From positions 247,034,830 to 247,098,829 of the forward strand of contig OV884057.1 in assembly GCA_930367215.1 (NCBI GenBank): 64,000 nucleotides of DNA. Reading direction: 5' to 3'. Positions 52,666 to 64,000 of the stretch are shown here, piece after piece (positions within the stretch are counted from its first letter, which is position 1; each line of letters starts with the position of its first letter). A model generated the notes under the pieces. It was not told where the DNA came from and made no database searches. It saw nothing but the letters and a program-made list of their open reading frames with translations. The stretch comes from Pollenia angustigena. Taxonomy: Eukaryota > Arthropoda > Insecta > Diptera > Polleniidae. The position numbers were made by a program, and so were the translations under genes.

Positions 52666-53676
52666 GTTACAAACGCAAAAGCTCTCTTCATCCTTTAATG
52701 TATACTGCACTATTCATTTGTCACTGTTTTATTTGATATTTGCCTTCATATGCTTTGCTATTCCATATATTCTTTTATTTTATATTAACCTTCTTAAGGA
52801 ATTCAACATTGATACTCTATATCTTTTTTTTTTTTTATTTCTTTTTATTTTCATATGTTTCACAATTTAATCTTTTTTCCTGTATCTCTTTTAATTTGTA
52901 TCTTTTCAATTTTGTTTCTTTTGAATTTCAATATTCTTTTAATTTTGTATCCTGGTACGAAACCATTCTAATTTAATATCTTTTCTATTTTTGTATCCTT
53001 TTAATATTTTATTATTTTAAGGATATCTTTTATTAGTATTACATTCAAGTATTATCTTTTATTCTCTAGGAGTTTTTTTTTTATTTCCTTTCAACAAAAC
53101 TATTAACACCAATAATCCAAATTAAAAAACTTCTTTTTGTTTCAATTGTTTTCTTTTTAAAACCAACTGTTCACTTCAAAACGAAAATTCAAACTTTTTC
53201 CTCAAATTTTCCCCCAATCACCCATAAATACATAAAATTTTCCTTCAAAAAAATTGCCTATTCGATCAAATTTTTGTTTCCTAAACAAGTAACACCTAAA
53301 ATTTTAAATAAAAAAAAATATTAAAACGATATATCAATGCCAAATAGTTTTCAAATAAATTTCCAAAAACCAAAGGCAACTAAATTAAAACCCGAACGAA
53401 TTAAAATTTAAATCAGTACACAGATAGAAAGTAACGAACCAACCGGAACAGCCGATCGGCTGGTTGTCTGTCCATGTAAAGTGCAGGTCGCAATTATGAT
53501 AAAATTTAATAAATACATTTCAATTGTCACAAGGAAGAATCCTTTTGAAAATGGTGACTTCTTTCCAGAATAGTCTTTGTGCCCATAAACTATCTTAGTT
53601 GGTAATTAGATTAAAGTTGACTCAAAAATATTTTATTGCAACATAAATCGTCTCAAATGAGTTGGGGCCATTCTTT
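52666..53676. other. T-rich low-complexity region
   Basis: 52800-53060 is an imperfect repetition of words such as tatcttttaattttgtatcc. 53440-53490 holds a scrap of the dispersed repeat (ggctggttgtctgtccatgtaaa, gcaggtcgcaatt). Short open frames are artefacts of T-richness. Confidence 0.55.
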
Positions 53677-54545
53677 TTTTTTATTATTATCCAACACTCA
53701 GGGGATGCCCCCTACTAATGCAATGCATTGTGTTTGAATTAGGAAAATAGGTTATGGGGAGAAGGAAAGAGGGAGTAGTGTTTGTGGACATTTAATTTGA
53801 ATTTTTCCAAATTGTATCCGACTGGGAAGACTTCTGCCGGGAGTCCATTCCACATACGGCTAGTTCGACCAAGAAACGAATTTTCTCTGTAATGCGTTGT
53901 GCGATGCATTGGACAGTCGACAACAAACGGATGTGCTCTGCTGGAAAGGCGAGTGCTACGGGCATGCACCCGATGATGATGAGGATGAGTTCGCCCATCT
54001 CAGCTGAACATCTTCCGTGGTAATATCGATAGAACAATGCCACACAACCTACATTCCGACGATGCTCCAAAGAGTCAATAGAGCTGGATACCCTACTGTC
54101 ATTGATGAGCTTCAACGCACTCCTTTGCACCCGATCCAGAAGCTTCAAACTAGACCTTGAAGCACCTGCCCAGATATGGGAGTTGTATTCCATTTTCGGT
54201 CGGATATAGGCGGTATAAATAGTGAAGAGATCAGACAAAGTGAAGTAGTTCTTGCACCGTTTTAAGAAACCAAGACACTTGAATGCTTCTTTCGACACTT
54301 GAAAGACATGTTGGTTCCAACGAACATCACATTGAATTTTCATGCCCAGAACATCAAGAGTGTCTGATTTTTCAATAGTTATACCTCCCATGGATACAGA
54401 TGACGCTGACTCCACACGACGTCTGTGGGTCAACATGCAACATTGAGTCTTACGAGCATTAAAATCGACACTATTCGCAAGACCCCACTCGGAGATGGTC
54501 ATTAGGTCAAGATTGAGTGTGTCATTCATATTCCGTCTCATAGCT
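53677..54545 (-). mobile_element. 5'-truncated LINE, RT C-terminal region, minus strand
   Basis: Minus frame from 54541: DLMTISEWGLANSVDFNARK, IEKSDTLDVLGMKIQCDVRW, FTIYTAYIRPKMEYNSHIWA, LLDRVQRSALKLINDSRVSS, SLEHRRNVGCVALFYRYYHG, then after a frameshift near 53960 SRAHPFVVDC and NSFLGRTSRMWNGLPAEVFP. This is the thumb and tail of a Jockey/CR1-group reverse transcriptase; the YADD box and everything 5' of it are absent. The 3' UTR has a small hairpin (gggggcatccccTGAG) and ends in ATAATAATAAAAAAAA (inverse of 53677-53692), a retrotransposition tail. Confidence 0.75.
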
Positions 54546-54750
54546 TCAACTAAGTTTTAATAGAGGACAATACCATTAAAAACACCTTCACTAGTAATGC
54601 CATTTAAACAGATCGGATTAGGATGATCTTTTAGAAAATTTATCTCTGAACTGTTTTTGACCTTTAAGCTGGGTTTTGAATTTTTTAAGCGGTTCGTCTA
54701 TTACGGTTTAAAACTCAACTCTGGTTAAGTTGAAATGTTGCTGTTTTTTT

Positions 54751-55304
54751 CTCCACGTAGCAATATTTATTGCGGCAAACTTCAAATTTAATTGCTCCAT
54801 TCAATTTGCGACTTATAGACCGCAAATTGCCATGAGTGGCAATCCATTGCGCAATGATTGCTCTTCTTATTGCTTGAGCAATTAATTCTTAGCAATCTGC
54901 TGTCAAATCAGTTGTAATTAATCTGACATTTCATTTCTCTGTACGGCTGTTTATTTATAAGTGTGTTTATTTATTAAAAAAAAGTAATACAAAACACAGC
55001 TACGACAATTACAATTATTAATTATTTTATTAATATAATTTATTAATTAAAAAAAAAACTTAACAACCACTTCAAAACACAACATAAAACAAATTATTAC
55101 AAAATTTAATAAATAAAATAAAAAAACATTTGTCATAAAAACAGCCACAAAACTTTATACAACTACTTGCCGTGAAAATTGCAAATTTATGGCAAAGCAA
55201 TTTCAAGTGTTCTCCAGCAATATAATTAGCAATTATTGCTCCATTGTTCTGCCGACGTTATTGCTTGTACTTAGCAATAAAAATTGCTACGTGGAGACCC
55301 AGGG
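54751..55304. mobile_element. piggyBac-like MITE (CCCTGGGTCTCCACGTAGC ends)
   Basis: The left end ctccacgtagcaatatttattg (outer bases lost in a T run) and the right end inverted CCCTGGGTCTCCACGTAGCA; TTAA follows at 55305-55308. Same family as 26494-27113, without a nested copy but with a central AT-rich stretch (54960-55150) not present there. No coding sequence. Confidence 0.7.
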
Positions 55305-55327
55305 TTAAGGTTTACAACTTTTCTTTA

Positions 55328-55637
55328 CTTGGTGGCCACACGATCAAGTTTTGCCTTTCCATTCCTTTCAATTTGCAATGCACTCTCAGTTTTTTACTAA
55401 CACACTCACACTTTTTAAATTGACCACGAGATGGCTTTCAATTTCACCTTTCCATTTGTTTGGCAATTTACTTTCAATTTAACAGCTGAGTACACGTTTG
55501 TCTCTGTTGTTGTTGACATCTTGGAAGTAAATTGCTTACAAATTGAGTGCAGCCTACGTCACAGCTTTCAATTTATGTAAATTTTAACAAGCAGTGTAAA
55601 AGACTATCAAGAACAACTTGAACGTGTGGCCGCAGTG
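55328..55637. mobile_element. 310-bp MITE, TSD TTA (GGCCACACG arms)
   Basis: CTTGGTGGCCACACGATCAA and inverted CACTGCGGCCACACGTTCAA; TTA at 55325-55327 and 55638-55640. The interior repeats tttcaattt words. PIF/Harbinger-type by TSD. Confidence 0.7.
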
Positions 55638-56289
55638 TTAGTTCGATTTTCAAAAACATCAAAAATTTACAACTCATCACTAGCAGTTGTTTTTACTCAA
55701 CAAAATTGAGTTGTAAATAGGCTTGCCAACCGTACTTAATAATAAAGTATTGTACGTTATTTCGAGTAATTGTACTCTATACTTTATGAGAATAATAAAG
55801 TACGCGAAAATACTTTATTTCGCATGATTAGATACATCTAGAATTCAAAATAGTTTCAGGTTATATTAGTCAGGGTTTTATTAGTCATAAAATTATAATA
55901 CTTATTGTACAAGTTTTTTTTTAAGAAAAACTAAAGAACAACTAACTATTATTAGCAGGGCTTGGATTTTCATGCACTTAAAAATCAAAAATATGCGCTT
56001 ATAACATGCGTTATTAAATGAAAAATATGCATTTAAAATATGAAAAATATGCACTAAAAATATATATAAATGCATTGAAAAAAAATATGAAAAAATATCA
56101 AGTTTAGCTAAATTATATTTATTAATAACAAAAAAGAATAGTTCAGGTAACTACGTAAACATATATACATGTTAAGTATGTATATAAGAATATATACACA
56201 AAATTTAAGGATAAACTAAAGCCAAAACAAACTTCAATTGCTTGTTAATTTTTTTAAATAGGTACTTATTAAGATCTAATTTAAATTTC

Positions 56290-57350
56290 TATTTGTATAA
56301 ACAAATAAAAGTTTCTTCAAAGTTCCAAAAACATAACTCTGTCTTTTCGGACGCAAAAAGTTTTTGTACATTGAAAATGTAAGCTCAACTTCATTGGAGA
56401 ATATTTATTTGCAATTGGATTTGTGTTATTAATATCAAATAAGCGCACAATATTCTTTATTTCATGAAATCCTATATTTGTTTGCAATACAGATTCTAAC
56501 TTATGTTTAATTTTGTCAGGTTCCCATTCTAGTGATTATTGGTTGGGGTGGAAGAGGTATCCCTGGTAGCTTTTCCTTAAATATTACAATGCAAGATGGA
56601 GCCTTTAAAAATACTTTTTTTACCATTCGATATTACCAAATCTATATCTTCAAATTGGGACCTTCAGCTATACGATGTACACCATGTGCTAAGCATGTTA
56701 CGTGGATAATTTGGGGATAAAACACCATCCAAAAATTTGCGGCTTTACCATATAAGGGGCGGCATCCGTCAAAAACAACAAAATTTTATTTTTGTCGAAC
56801 TGGTCTCCTAAAAAACTTATAGAGTCGGTTAAAGCCAATTCCAATTCGACAACGTTAAGTAAAATTTTTTTTTGCTAATATCTTCGTCTTTGTCTAGAAC
56901 ACCAACGATAACATATAGCACATAACGTCCTTCGATATCTGTGGTTTCATCCAGAGATGTCCAAAGAAAATTGTTTTGTAAAAAATTTGTAATTTTACAC
57001 AATTCACGGTCGTATATTTTATCTTCATAAAATTTTCTGAGACTTGAATCACTTGGAATTGCCACATTTGTATAGGTTTTAAACAAATTTCTCAAGTCAA
57101 CATTGTTTAATTTATATAACGGAATGTCGGCTGAAATAAATGCTTCACATAAGGCCAAAGCAAAGTTGTAATTGCTATCGACTTTTGTCAACAATGTCTG
57201 CAAGTTTTTTTCTGCAACCCGATCATACAAGTCTTTTTGTTTTTGGGAATTTAGATGCTGCTCAACTAAAAATGTTCTTTCGTAATGTACACATTTATTG
57301 CAAATTTTACAAAAAAGAATATTTCCATCAGTTTTAAAAATGTCAGTCAA
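56290..57350 (-). pseudogene. hAT transposase (CGGBP1-like type), decayed
   Basis: 57350-56829 is open: MTDIFKTDGNILFCKICNKC then a C2H2/BED-like finger (CKICNKCVHYERTFLVEQHL), ..FLWTSLDETTDIEGRYVLYV. After a stop the relic continues: LLFLTDAAPYMVK (near 56780), FLKAPSCIVIFKEKLPG and PLPPQPIITRMGT (near 56600-56520), then a poorly preserved C-terminus. The DETTD and LTDAAPYM motifs and PLPPxPxxTRxGTW are the hAT core of this type. Several frame breaks make it inactive. Confidence 0.75.
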
Positions 57351-58437
57351 GATTTGCTGTTATAAAAGTGTTGTTAAAACAAATGCATTAACAACCGTGT
57401 TAAAACATGGGAAACCTTTAACATGATGAGTATATTCCTAATAGTATGTTTCCATTATAAGGAAATTAAGTTGATGTGAGGAAATCATGTCGAAGTGTTT
57501 CCATTATGTTTTAAGTGTTTTTGTGTTCGAATTTTCGAAATCAATTTGACGTTTGTGTTGTTTATTTTTATTTTTGTAAGACAAAAGAAACAAAAATTGG
57601 TTTAATAATAATTTGCAATAGCAAAATAAAAAAAAAACCCTTAAAAAAATGGAAAATAGCATTGAGTTTTTATTAAATTATATTCAACACAACAACGGCT
57701 TAATAGCAAAAGTATGTAACTACTTTTCAAATGCTACAATTTTGTGTCAACGTCAACGCCAAATATGTCTGCAAAGAATCATTAGGAATCGTATAAAAAA
57801 GTATTTGTTAATTCTGGAGCCTCTCAGCATATCTATTTTAGTGGCCCATAGGTCGCACAAAACGGATTCCTCTCTATTTGACCATATTTTCTTTCTTTTT
57901 TGTTTCCTTTTTTCAATAGCCGATGTAATTTTTCAAAAATTTATATATTTTTTAGAAAACCTAAAAGTCAAATTGCTGACAATTTAAATTTATAATAAAA
58001 GATTAATTGCAATTTTAGCAATACTTTGTAAATACAAAAAATTTTCTTTTTTAATTTTCTTCTTTCCACTTAACAAAAAACAAATCTTTTTTACATGAAT
58101 CTTTTTTCAATTTGTCAACAAATAAAATCCGCCATTATTATTCTTACTGAAATGTCACTTTTTCGGATTTGAAACTCACCAATAATGGATTCCCCAGAGT
58201 TGCATTTGTAATAATAGCAGCCGCACAGTGTTGCACAGACAAATTTCGACATAATTTGGAGCAAATCAAGTCATTTGAGATAATTTGCTCAATATGAAAA
58301 ATGTATAGGAAATCATGTCGCAAATTACTTAATTTGGGCAAATCAAATTTTTTGGCCTAAATCATGTTAATGGAAACGTAGTATAACACTAACATCATAT
58401 TATTGTTATTGTTAAGCATTTCATGTCTGTTGTAGAC
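57350..58437. mobile_element. GTCTACAACTGACATG MITE copy (third level), split
   Basis: 57350-57441 and 58384-58437 together match the reverse complement of 15734-15905 (gatttgctgttat, attaacaaccgtgttaaaacatg, taacactaacatcatatta, aagcatttcatgtctgttgtagac). The left terminus is worn. The Harbinger-like element 57442-58383 lies in its middle. Confidence 0.8.
57442..58383. mobile_element. PIF/Harbinger-like element, TSD TAA (fourth level)
   Basis: TAGTATGTTTCCATTA and inverted TACTACGTTTCCATTA ends; TAA at 57439-57441 and 58384-58386. The uninterrupted sister MITE at 15734-15905 shows a single TAA at this place. Further matching subterminal words: aaatcatgtcg (57483; inverted 58310). A plus frame at 57649-57987 starts MENSIEFLLNYIQHNNGLIA with an Arg-rich stretch (RQRQICLQRIIRNR); it may be a truncated transposase start, weakly supported. 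Confidence 0.85.
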
Positions 58438-58451
58438 TGGGTGTTATAGAA

Positions 58452-58722
58452 ATAGACTGAGTTCATACGGCTCATGTCTTATTGACAAGATTCTTCCTAT
58501 TTCTTCTTTGAACATGAATTGGCGTTCAAATGATTCATGTCATGTTGACGACATGTGCTTTTTTGATATTGAAAACAATAACAAAATTAAACAACGAATG
58601 AAAAAGCAAAACGTAAAGACAGTACATGCATCTGTGTACTCGATTCTTTTCCCCTCGTCCCTCTCGCCAATAAAGTAGCAATCTTGTCAATAAGACATGA
58701 GCCGTATGAACACAGACATAGT
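58452..58722. mobile_element. MITE with GTTCATACGGCTCATGTC ends
   Basis: GTTCATACGGCTCATGTCTT then ATTGACAAGATT at 58461 pairs with the exact inverse at 58682-58713 (about 32 bp, then weaker). The central part contains a second small inverted repeat (gattcatgtcatgttgacgacatg). No clear TSD. Confidence 0.75.
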
Positions 58723-59863
58723 GTTGTAAAATAATCAGGGTTGCCAAATAATGATTTTATTTATGTAAAGTATCAAATATTAATTATTTAATTTTAATTT
58801 CTTTTAAAAATATGAAAAAGACATCACAAAAATAAAAAAAATGGAAAATATATGCACTTTAAAGGAAAATATGCAAAAATATGCATTTATAACAAAATAT
58901 GCAGAAATATGCAAAAACAAATCGATGCTATTTTGCTGCAAATCCTTTAAACTGGAAAAATAACTGGTCGAATTTGATTTTAGATAACTGACTGCAAATA
59001 TGCATTTGCATGAAAATCCAAGCCCTGATTATTAGTCAGGGCCACTTGTTTATGTTTTTTTATATTGGCAGGACGATTTTTCGAAAAAAAAATAATCTGA
59101 CAGCACTATTTCACTTGTTTGTTTTGTTTGAGTACAATAATTGCCTGTTTTAAAAACACGAGTGCAAAACCCTTTCAAATTACTGCTTGCCATTCCTTAA
59201 GGGGGCTCCCATTCAAAATGTTTAATACAGACTAGAAATATATTGAAGAAAACGTACCATAACATGCAAGTAGTGGCCTTAACAATTTCTGGAGACATAA
59301 TTGCCCCTTATCACCACTTCTTAAGGGGGCTCCCATACAAATATTGCGTTTTATGAAATTTGTAAATTAATTAAACTTTTTCGATTTTTGTGTATAAAAG
59401 CTTTGTTTTTTATATGTCTTGAATTTTTTATACATTTTTAACAAACAAAAATTACGAAATGTTGCAAAAAATTATTTTTGTTGGCAAAAAAAATTATGTT
59501 TCTAAAACGACTGCGCAAGTTAGAAAAAAATTTAACGTTTTAAGGAAATTGTAATGCGCATTTTCGTTTTTTCTTTAGTTATTTTAATAAACTGAACCGT
59601 TTTTGAACCCGTATTGGATTCAGCGTACTCGAATTGGGCTAAAGCGCCAGTTGCCCGGCTTGTCTCAAGAAAAAAAGTGTCAAATTCTAGCACAGTGTAA
59701 TTGTTTGATAAAACTCGCGAAAAGTAGTAAAAACCCTTTTTAAATAAACCGATAAAAAGAAATTAATTGTACTTTATATTTATACTGTGTACTTTTTTTT
59801 CTTACCCTTTAATAATCAATGTACTTTAATTGCAACAAAAAAGTTGGGAACCCTAGTTGTAAA

Positions 59864-60829
59864 CCAGAAACCAAAGCCAAAGTCAGAATTTAACTTAACT
59901 CATACTGCTGGCAATTATAATAAGTTCTGTTGTAGAATTCTTCCGTGAGTTCAATAGCTTTGTACTGTGATGAATATGTTATGTACGGTGACAACAATTA
60001 AAATACTGTTGTGAATAACGAAAGTGGCTACTAAAAAAATGTCGTCGAATGTATGATAATTAAACATATAAGAAAAAGTCGATTATTCGAGCCCAAAAAA
60101 ACCGATTTCTCGAATACTTCGAAAGCCGGCCTCTTTAAACAACCAGTTTAAAAAAAAACGGATAAATAGAAAAAATCGATTTTTCGAATACTTCGGAAAA
60201 CGGTTTTGACAACTTTTACGCAATTTTTATTTTTAAAAGTACTGTATTTTTGCCTCTTACTTCCAACGAGGAGCTGTCAAAAAATAGTTCTAACTCCGGC
60301 TCTGACTCCAACCACTGAAATGTTTTAAGTCCGACTCCAACTCCTACCCTAACATTTATGCTATATGAACATGACTTTAAAGTGTAAACCCTGCGGCCAA
60401 ATTACGGCATACGAATCAATCGAAATTACAATACAATTTGAATGAGAATTTCGATCGATATAGAATGCCGTAATTTGCCCCCTGTTTTAATGCAGAACCT
60501 TTTAAATGGTTAAATAAAACAAGAAAATTATTCTGTAAAAATTACAAATAGATATTTTAAATATTGCATCACCAATTTCAAAGAAGTTTTATTTTGGAAA
60601 ATATTAGAAAATTTTTGTATGCCGAAAAAATTTGGAGTCGGAGTCATGTTTTTGTGGGTGCTTCAACTCCGACTCCGGTACAAAAACCTTAACTTTAACT
60701 CTTTAACTTCGCCTCCAAGCCCTGCTTACAACTAAATTTTTTTAGGCCTAAACTTAAAAACTCGCAAATTGATCCCCTTTTGTTATCACTATTTAGCCCG
60801 TTTTTAATTTTGTTTTTATTTGCCAATAT
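59864..60829. repeat. Mixed repeat DNA with a GGCCAAATTACGGCAT fold-back at 60391-60481
   Basis: GCGGCCAAATTACGGCAT and inverted GGGGGCAAATTACGGCAT form a short MITE-like fold-back. Around it, ctccgactccaact-type words (60286-60345) recur inverted (60630-60690), and a hAT-like end CCTCCAAGCCCTG lies at 60711-60723. 60075-60200 has two copies of gattttcgaatacttcg. No gene. Confidence 0.5.
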
Positions 60830-60964
60830 TTATTTTATTTTATTTATTTATTTATTTTAATTTAGTTGTATCCTAGCAAAACAAGATAATTATCTTATAA
60901 ATGAAAGTGCTAGGGAATAAGATCAAACTTATAATCACCGTATGTAATTAAGGAAATAAATGAA

Positions 60965-60995
<31 letters not shown>

Positions 60996-61775
60996 AAAGA
61001 AATAATATTAAAATAATAACATAACATTAAAAAAAGACAGAGAAACAGAAAACTGCATCAGACTGGATAGTCAGTGATAAGACATAGTAAGACTGATAAT
61101 ATTACATAATGCAAAAAAATTTATGTAACTCCTTTTTAAACGCATTTGCATTGCCTAAGCTTTGTATATAATTCGGTAAAGAATTCCAAAGACTTGTGGT
61201 ATAAATGAAAAATTGTCGATGTGACAGAAGACTCTTATATCTTTGTTGAATAATCTTCCTTCCACGGTTAGATCTAGCAAATTGAATCCTATTGAACAAA
61301 TATATAGGCTGCTTAGAGATAATAATCTTGTGTAAAAATATAAGGCATTTAAGTTTCAAGAGGTTATCAAACTTAATTTGAAATATCTGATACGAGTAGA
61401 GTGAAATGTGGTCACGACGTCCTTTGAGAAATAGATATCTTGCAATATTATTGTAAGCTAAGTTGAGTTTTCGTTGGTCGTCACTGTCACAGTTCGCAAA
61501 AATTTCACAACCGTATAATAGGACAGGAATAAGATATGTTTTTGTAAGTTTCATTCGTATGGGAAATGGTGTTGAATCTGTTACTGCCCACAAGTTGCGA
61601 AGCATACTATACACTCTACCCACAACGACATTAATATGGTTTGACCAGGTTAGCCGAACATTAAAAACAACTCCAAGGTTCTCAGCTGTTTTAACATACT
61701 CGATTCTATTTCCCTTGATGTTAACTTCCGGTGCTTCAAATGCTCTATTAGACTTCGAAAGCAAAATAATATGTA
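60830..61775 (-). mobile_element. 5'-truncated LINE, minus strand, with ATAAATA tail
   Basis: Contains the reverse-transcriptase C-terminus 61102-61764 and a 3' region with an AATA microsatellite (60957-60996), ending GGATACAACTAAATT then (AAAT)n-like DNA (inverse of 60840-60875). The short length and clean coding end at about 61766 point to a 5'-truncated insertion. Confidence 0.7.
61102..61764 (-). pseudogene. Non-LTR reverse transcriptase C-terminal fragment
   Basis: Open for 220 codons: VKTAENLGVVFNVRLTWSNH, LTKTYLIPVLLYGCEIFANC, NNIARYLFLKGRRDHISLYS, RQFFIYTTSLWNSLPNYIQS. These are the post-catalytic blocks of Jockey/CR1/R1-group LINE proteins (LGVxxDxxLtWxxHI, Y..P.LLYG.E.). The polymerase core is missing. 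The open frame suggests relatively recent insertion. Different family from 53677-54545. Confidence 0.8.
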
Positions 61776-61865
61776 TCGTTTAAAATTATAAAAATGCAAG
61801 TTATAACAACGAATTTAATGAACTTTCTAGTTTTGCAAAAAATACCTATGCATTTTTATGTTGTT

Positions 61866-62749
61866 ACTAGCTGGCCCGTCAAACGTTGTTTTGCCACATA
61901 ACTTATTTCTTTCAGATGTAACAGTGTCTGCTAGCCAAATTTTAAGAAAAAATTATAGGCTATAGTTCTTTTCAGATGTAACACTATTTGCCTACCCAAT
62001 TTCAAGAAAATTAATTGATAAGTTAAGAAGATATAGGGAGGCGGAGCTTTTACCCCTCTTGCCCTATTTAATACCCTGTCCTTATTCCGATGTTACAGTG
62101 TTTGCATGCCAAATTTTAAGAAAACCGGCTGATTAGTTAAGAAGATAGAGGGAGGGGGAGCTTTTACCCCTCTTGCTCTATTTCACGCCCTAATTAATAA
62201 AAACTATAGGCTATAATTTTTCCAACATTAACTCTATTTGCCTGAGAAATTTCAAAAAATTCGGTTGATTAGTTACGAAGATATAGGGAGGGGGAGCTTT
62301 TAGCCCTCTTACCCTATTACACACCCTATTCTCTTTCAGATTCTATATTGTCTGCATGTCAAATTTTAAGAAAACAGGTTGATTAGTTTAGAAGATTGGG
62401 GAGTGGGAGCTTTTACCCCTATTGCAATATTTTGCGCCCTCTAGCGATATAAAATATACTCTAGGACCTATTCTCATATCTAACAAGTACACATACAAAA
62501 TTTCATAAAAATCGGTCAAACCGTTTCGGAGAAGTTCAAAATTACATTTTGTTGATATTTGTATGGGAATATAAATACATGTTTCGGAATGAATGCAGTG
62601 TTCACTTAAATGGCTATAATTCATGAACCAATACACATTTAAATACCGTTGATACATAAAAACCTTGGTATTTACGTCACCTTCCACGTGAACTTTACAT
62701 TTCATAGAACATCAATTACTAACACAATGCAACTTATTTTTATATATAT
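61866..62749 (+). repeat. ACTAGCTGGCCCG-headed element with 114/136-bp repeats
   Basis: Head ACTAGCTGGCCCGTCAAACG; units containing gggggagcttttacccctct at about 62043, 62157, 62293 and 62406 (spacing 114, 136, 113); tail atttcataaaaatcggtcaa, ending TTTTTATATATATA. It abuts the next head directly. Noncoding; same class as 24340 and 28336 but a different body. Confidence 0.7.
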
Positions 62750-64000
62750 ACTAGCTGACCCGGTCTACGTTGCTGGCCCTAAGTAAACATTAGTTTTGTA
62801 TTACCACACGATTTAAATTGAGCATTTAACGAAATTTACGGCCTTTAAAATAAAAATCCATGGAATACCTATCATAAATTTTTTTAAAAAATAACTTACA
62901 TATGGTGTGGATATGGGCTCAATCAAAAAAGAATAAGTTGGACCATGGCGATAATTTTAAAGAAAAAATCGTCCAAATCGGTCAAGCCGTTCTCAAATCA
63001 TGCTCTTAATAGAAAAAGTGGGCGTAAAAGTAGGCGTGGTAATTTTTTCTTTCGATGAAAACGTAAAATAAATTAATACGAACAGTTAAAAGAAAAATTA
63101 GTCAAATCGATGGAGCAGTTTTTTGATTTTAGGTAAATCGAAAAAAGTGGGCGTAAAAGTGGGCGGGGCAAAATTTTCTTTTCGTAAAACCCTAAGTTGG
63201 ACCATGGCGATCATTTTAAAGAAAAAATCGTCCAAATCGGTCAAGCCGTTCTCAATTTATGCGCTTAATAGAAAAAGTGGGCGTAAAAGTAGGCGTGGTA
63301 AATTTTTCTATCGATGAAAACTTAAAATGGATTAATACGAACATTTGAAAGATAAATTTGTCAAATCGATGGAGCCGTTTTCTGGTTTTTGTAATTCGAA
63401 AAAAGTGGGCGGGGCAAAATTTGTTTTCGTATAAATCTAAGTTGGATCATGGCGATCATTTTAAAGAAAAAATCGTCCAAATTATATAGATGTCATTGGT
63501 GGTGCAATATGAAAATTGGATTTTGCCACGCCCCTCCACCCGCAGACCGAAAATCAAAAATCAGACTTCACAGTGTCACCCGCCTGTGAAGTCCCGACAG
63601 ACGTTGTCCTGTACAAATTAGGAAAAAGGTTTGCGTTCGATTTTTAAAATCAATTAAAAAGATACGAACATTTGAAAGAAAAATTAGTCAAATCGATGGA
63701 GCAGTTTTTTGATTTTAGGTAAATCGAAAAAAGTGGGCGTGAAAGTGGGCGGGGCAAAATTTTCTTTCCGTAAAACCCTAAGTTGGACCATGGCGATCGT
63801 TTTAAAGAAAAAATCGTCCAAATCGGTCAAGCCGTTCTCAATTTATGCGCTTAATAGAAAAAGTGGGCGTAAAAGTAGGCGTGGTAAATTTTTCTATCGA
63901 TGAAAACTTAAAATGGATTAATACGAAGATTTGAAAGAAAAATTAGTCAACTCGATGGAGCCGTTTTCTGATTTTAGGTAAATCGAAAAAAGTGGGCGTA
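62750..64000 (+). repeat. ACTAGCTGACCCGG-headed element with about 250-bp tandem units, runs off the edge
   Basis: Head ACTAGCTGACCCGGTCTACG; units marked by ttggaccatggcga at 62939, 63197, 63442 and 63783. Between the last two lies 63490-63660, which includes gtcccgacagacgttgtcct, another head-like sequence. Two identical 64-residue open frames (63123-63317, 63709-63903) come from the DNA repetition. Each unit has an aaaaatcgtccaaatcggtc motif and GTGGGCGKGGC boxes. Confidence 0.75.

Larger units (their letters stand above)
55956..59027 (-). mobile_element. hAT transposon, TSD ATTATTAG, second level of the nest
   Basis: Perfect 21-bp TIR starting CAGGGCTTGGATTTTCATGC; exact TSD ATTATTAG at 55948-55955 and 59028-59035. 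AAAATATGC words are dense at both ends. Minus-strand transposase remains at 56290-57350. Carries two further insertions (57350-58437 with its own insert, and 58452-58722). Confidence 0.95.
55718..59855. mobile_element. Outermost hAT-like element of a four-level nest, TSD GTTGTAAA
   Basis: TAGGCTTGCCAACCGTACTT at the left and inverted TAGGGTTCCCAACTTTTTTG at the right; exact 8-bp TSD GTTGTAAA at 55710-55717 and 59856-59863. Own sequence is only about 240 bp left of and 820 bp right of the inserted hAT; it includes repeated GTACTTTATT words near both ends and a doubled cttaagggggctcccat word (59197, 59321). No transposase. Confidence 0.8.

Noticed and set aside
61463..61783. Plus-strand frame of 106 codons
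   Set aside because: Antisense to the LINE reverse-transcriptase fragment on the minus strand.
63123..63903. Two identical 64-residue basic proteins
   Set aside because: Same tandem-repeat effect; start and stop are set by the repeated unit and no upstream promoter or motif is seen.

Overview
The window is AT-rich nuclear DNA of a higher fly (Diptera, Brachycera). A calyptrate such as a blow fly, house fly or stable fly is most likely. The evidence is one spliced host gene, glycogen phosphorylase (GlyP), whose 844 codons and motifs fit the fly/vertebrate enzyme, in a background saturated with insect transposon families (hAT, PIF/Harbinger-like, Tc1/mariner/pogo-like, piggyBac-like, LOA-like LINEs, tRNA-derived SINEs). 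Species assignment is inference.

Layout. 1-18.2 kb is the intergenic region upstream of GlyP. It holds a truncated hAT relic (1-775), a 35-bp palindromic tandem repeat, a TIR element with a tRNA-type SINE and a nested MITE (2.9-4.0 kb), a decayed transposase of the 'GSSGTHxVCVC / HGKGxCDGxG' type on the minus strand (4.36-6.26 kb), a broken LOA-type LINE on the plus strand (6.75-10.55 kb), a 314-bp tandem repeat split by a 3.4-kb hAT element carrying two MITEs (10.6-14.6 kb), and further MITEs up to about 17.8 kb. GlyP exon 1 is at 18,499-18,741. Intron 1 (18,742-44,428, 25.7 kb) is a graveyard of MITEs, 400-bp tandem repeats and nested hAT elements. Exons 2-4 are compact (44,429-46,868). The 3' flank (46.9-64 kb) holds a nearly complete hAT transposon with an intron-bearing transposase gene (48,061-50,653), further hAT copies, two 5'-truncated LINEs on the minus strand, a four-level nest of transposons (55,718-59,855), and tandem-repeat elements with an ACTAGCTGRCCCG head running off the right edge.

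Only GlyP looks like a working host gene. It encodes the PLP enzyme that releases glucose-1-phosphate from glycogen and is switched by phosphorylation of Ser15. Everything else recognised is mobile DNA, most of it inactive. The repeat history is unusually readable: many insertions keep exact target-site duplications (TSDs), so their order can be worked out. No operon, CRISPR array or prokaryotic feature is expected or seen. All homology calls are from pattern memory of the families; no search was run.
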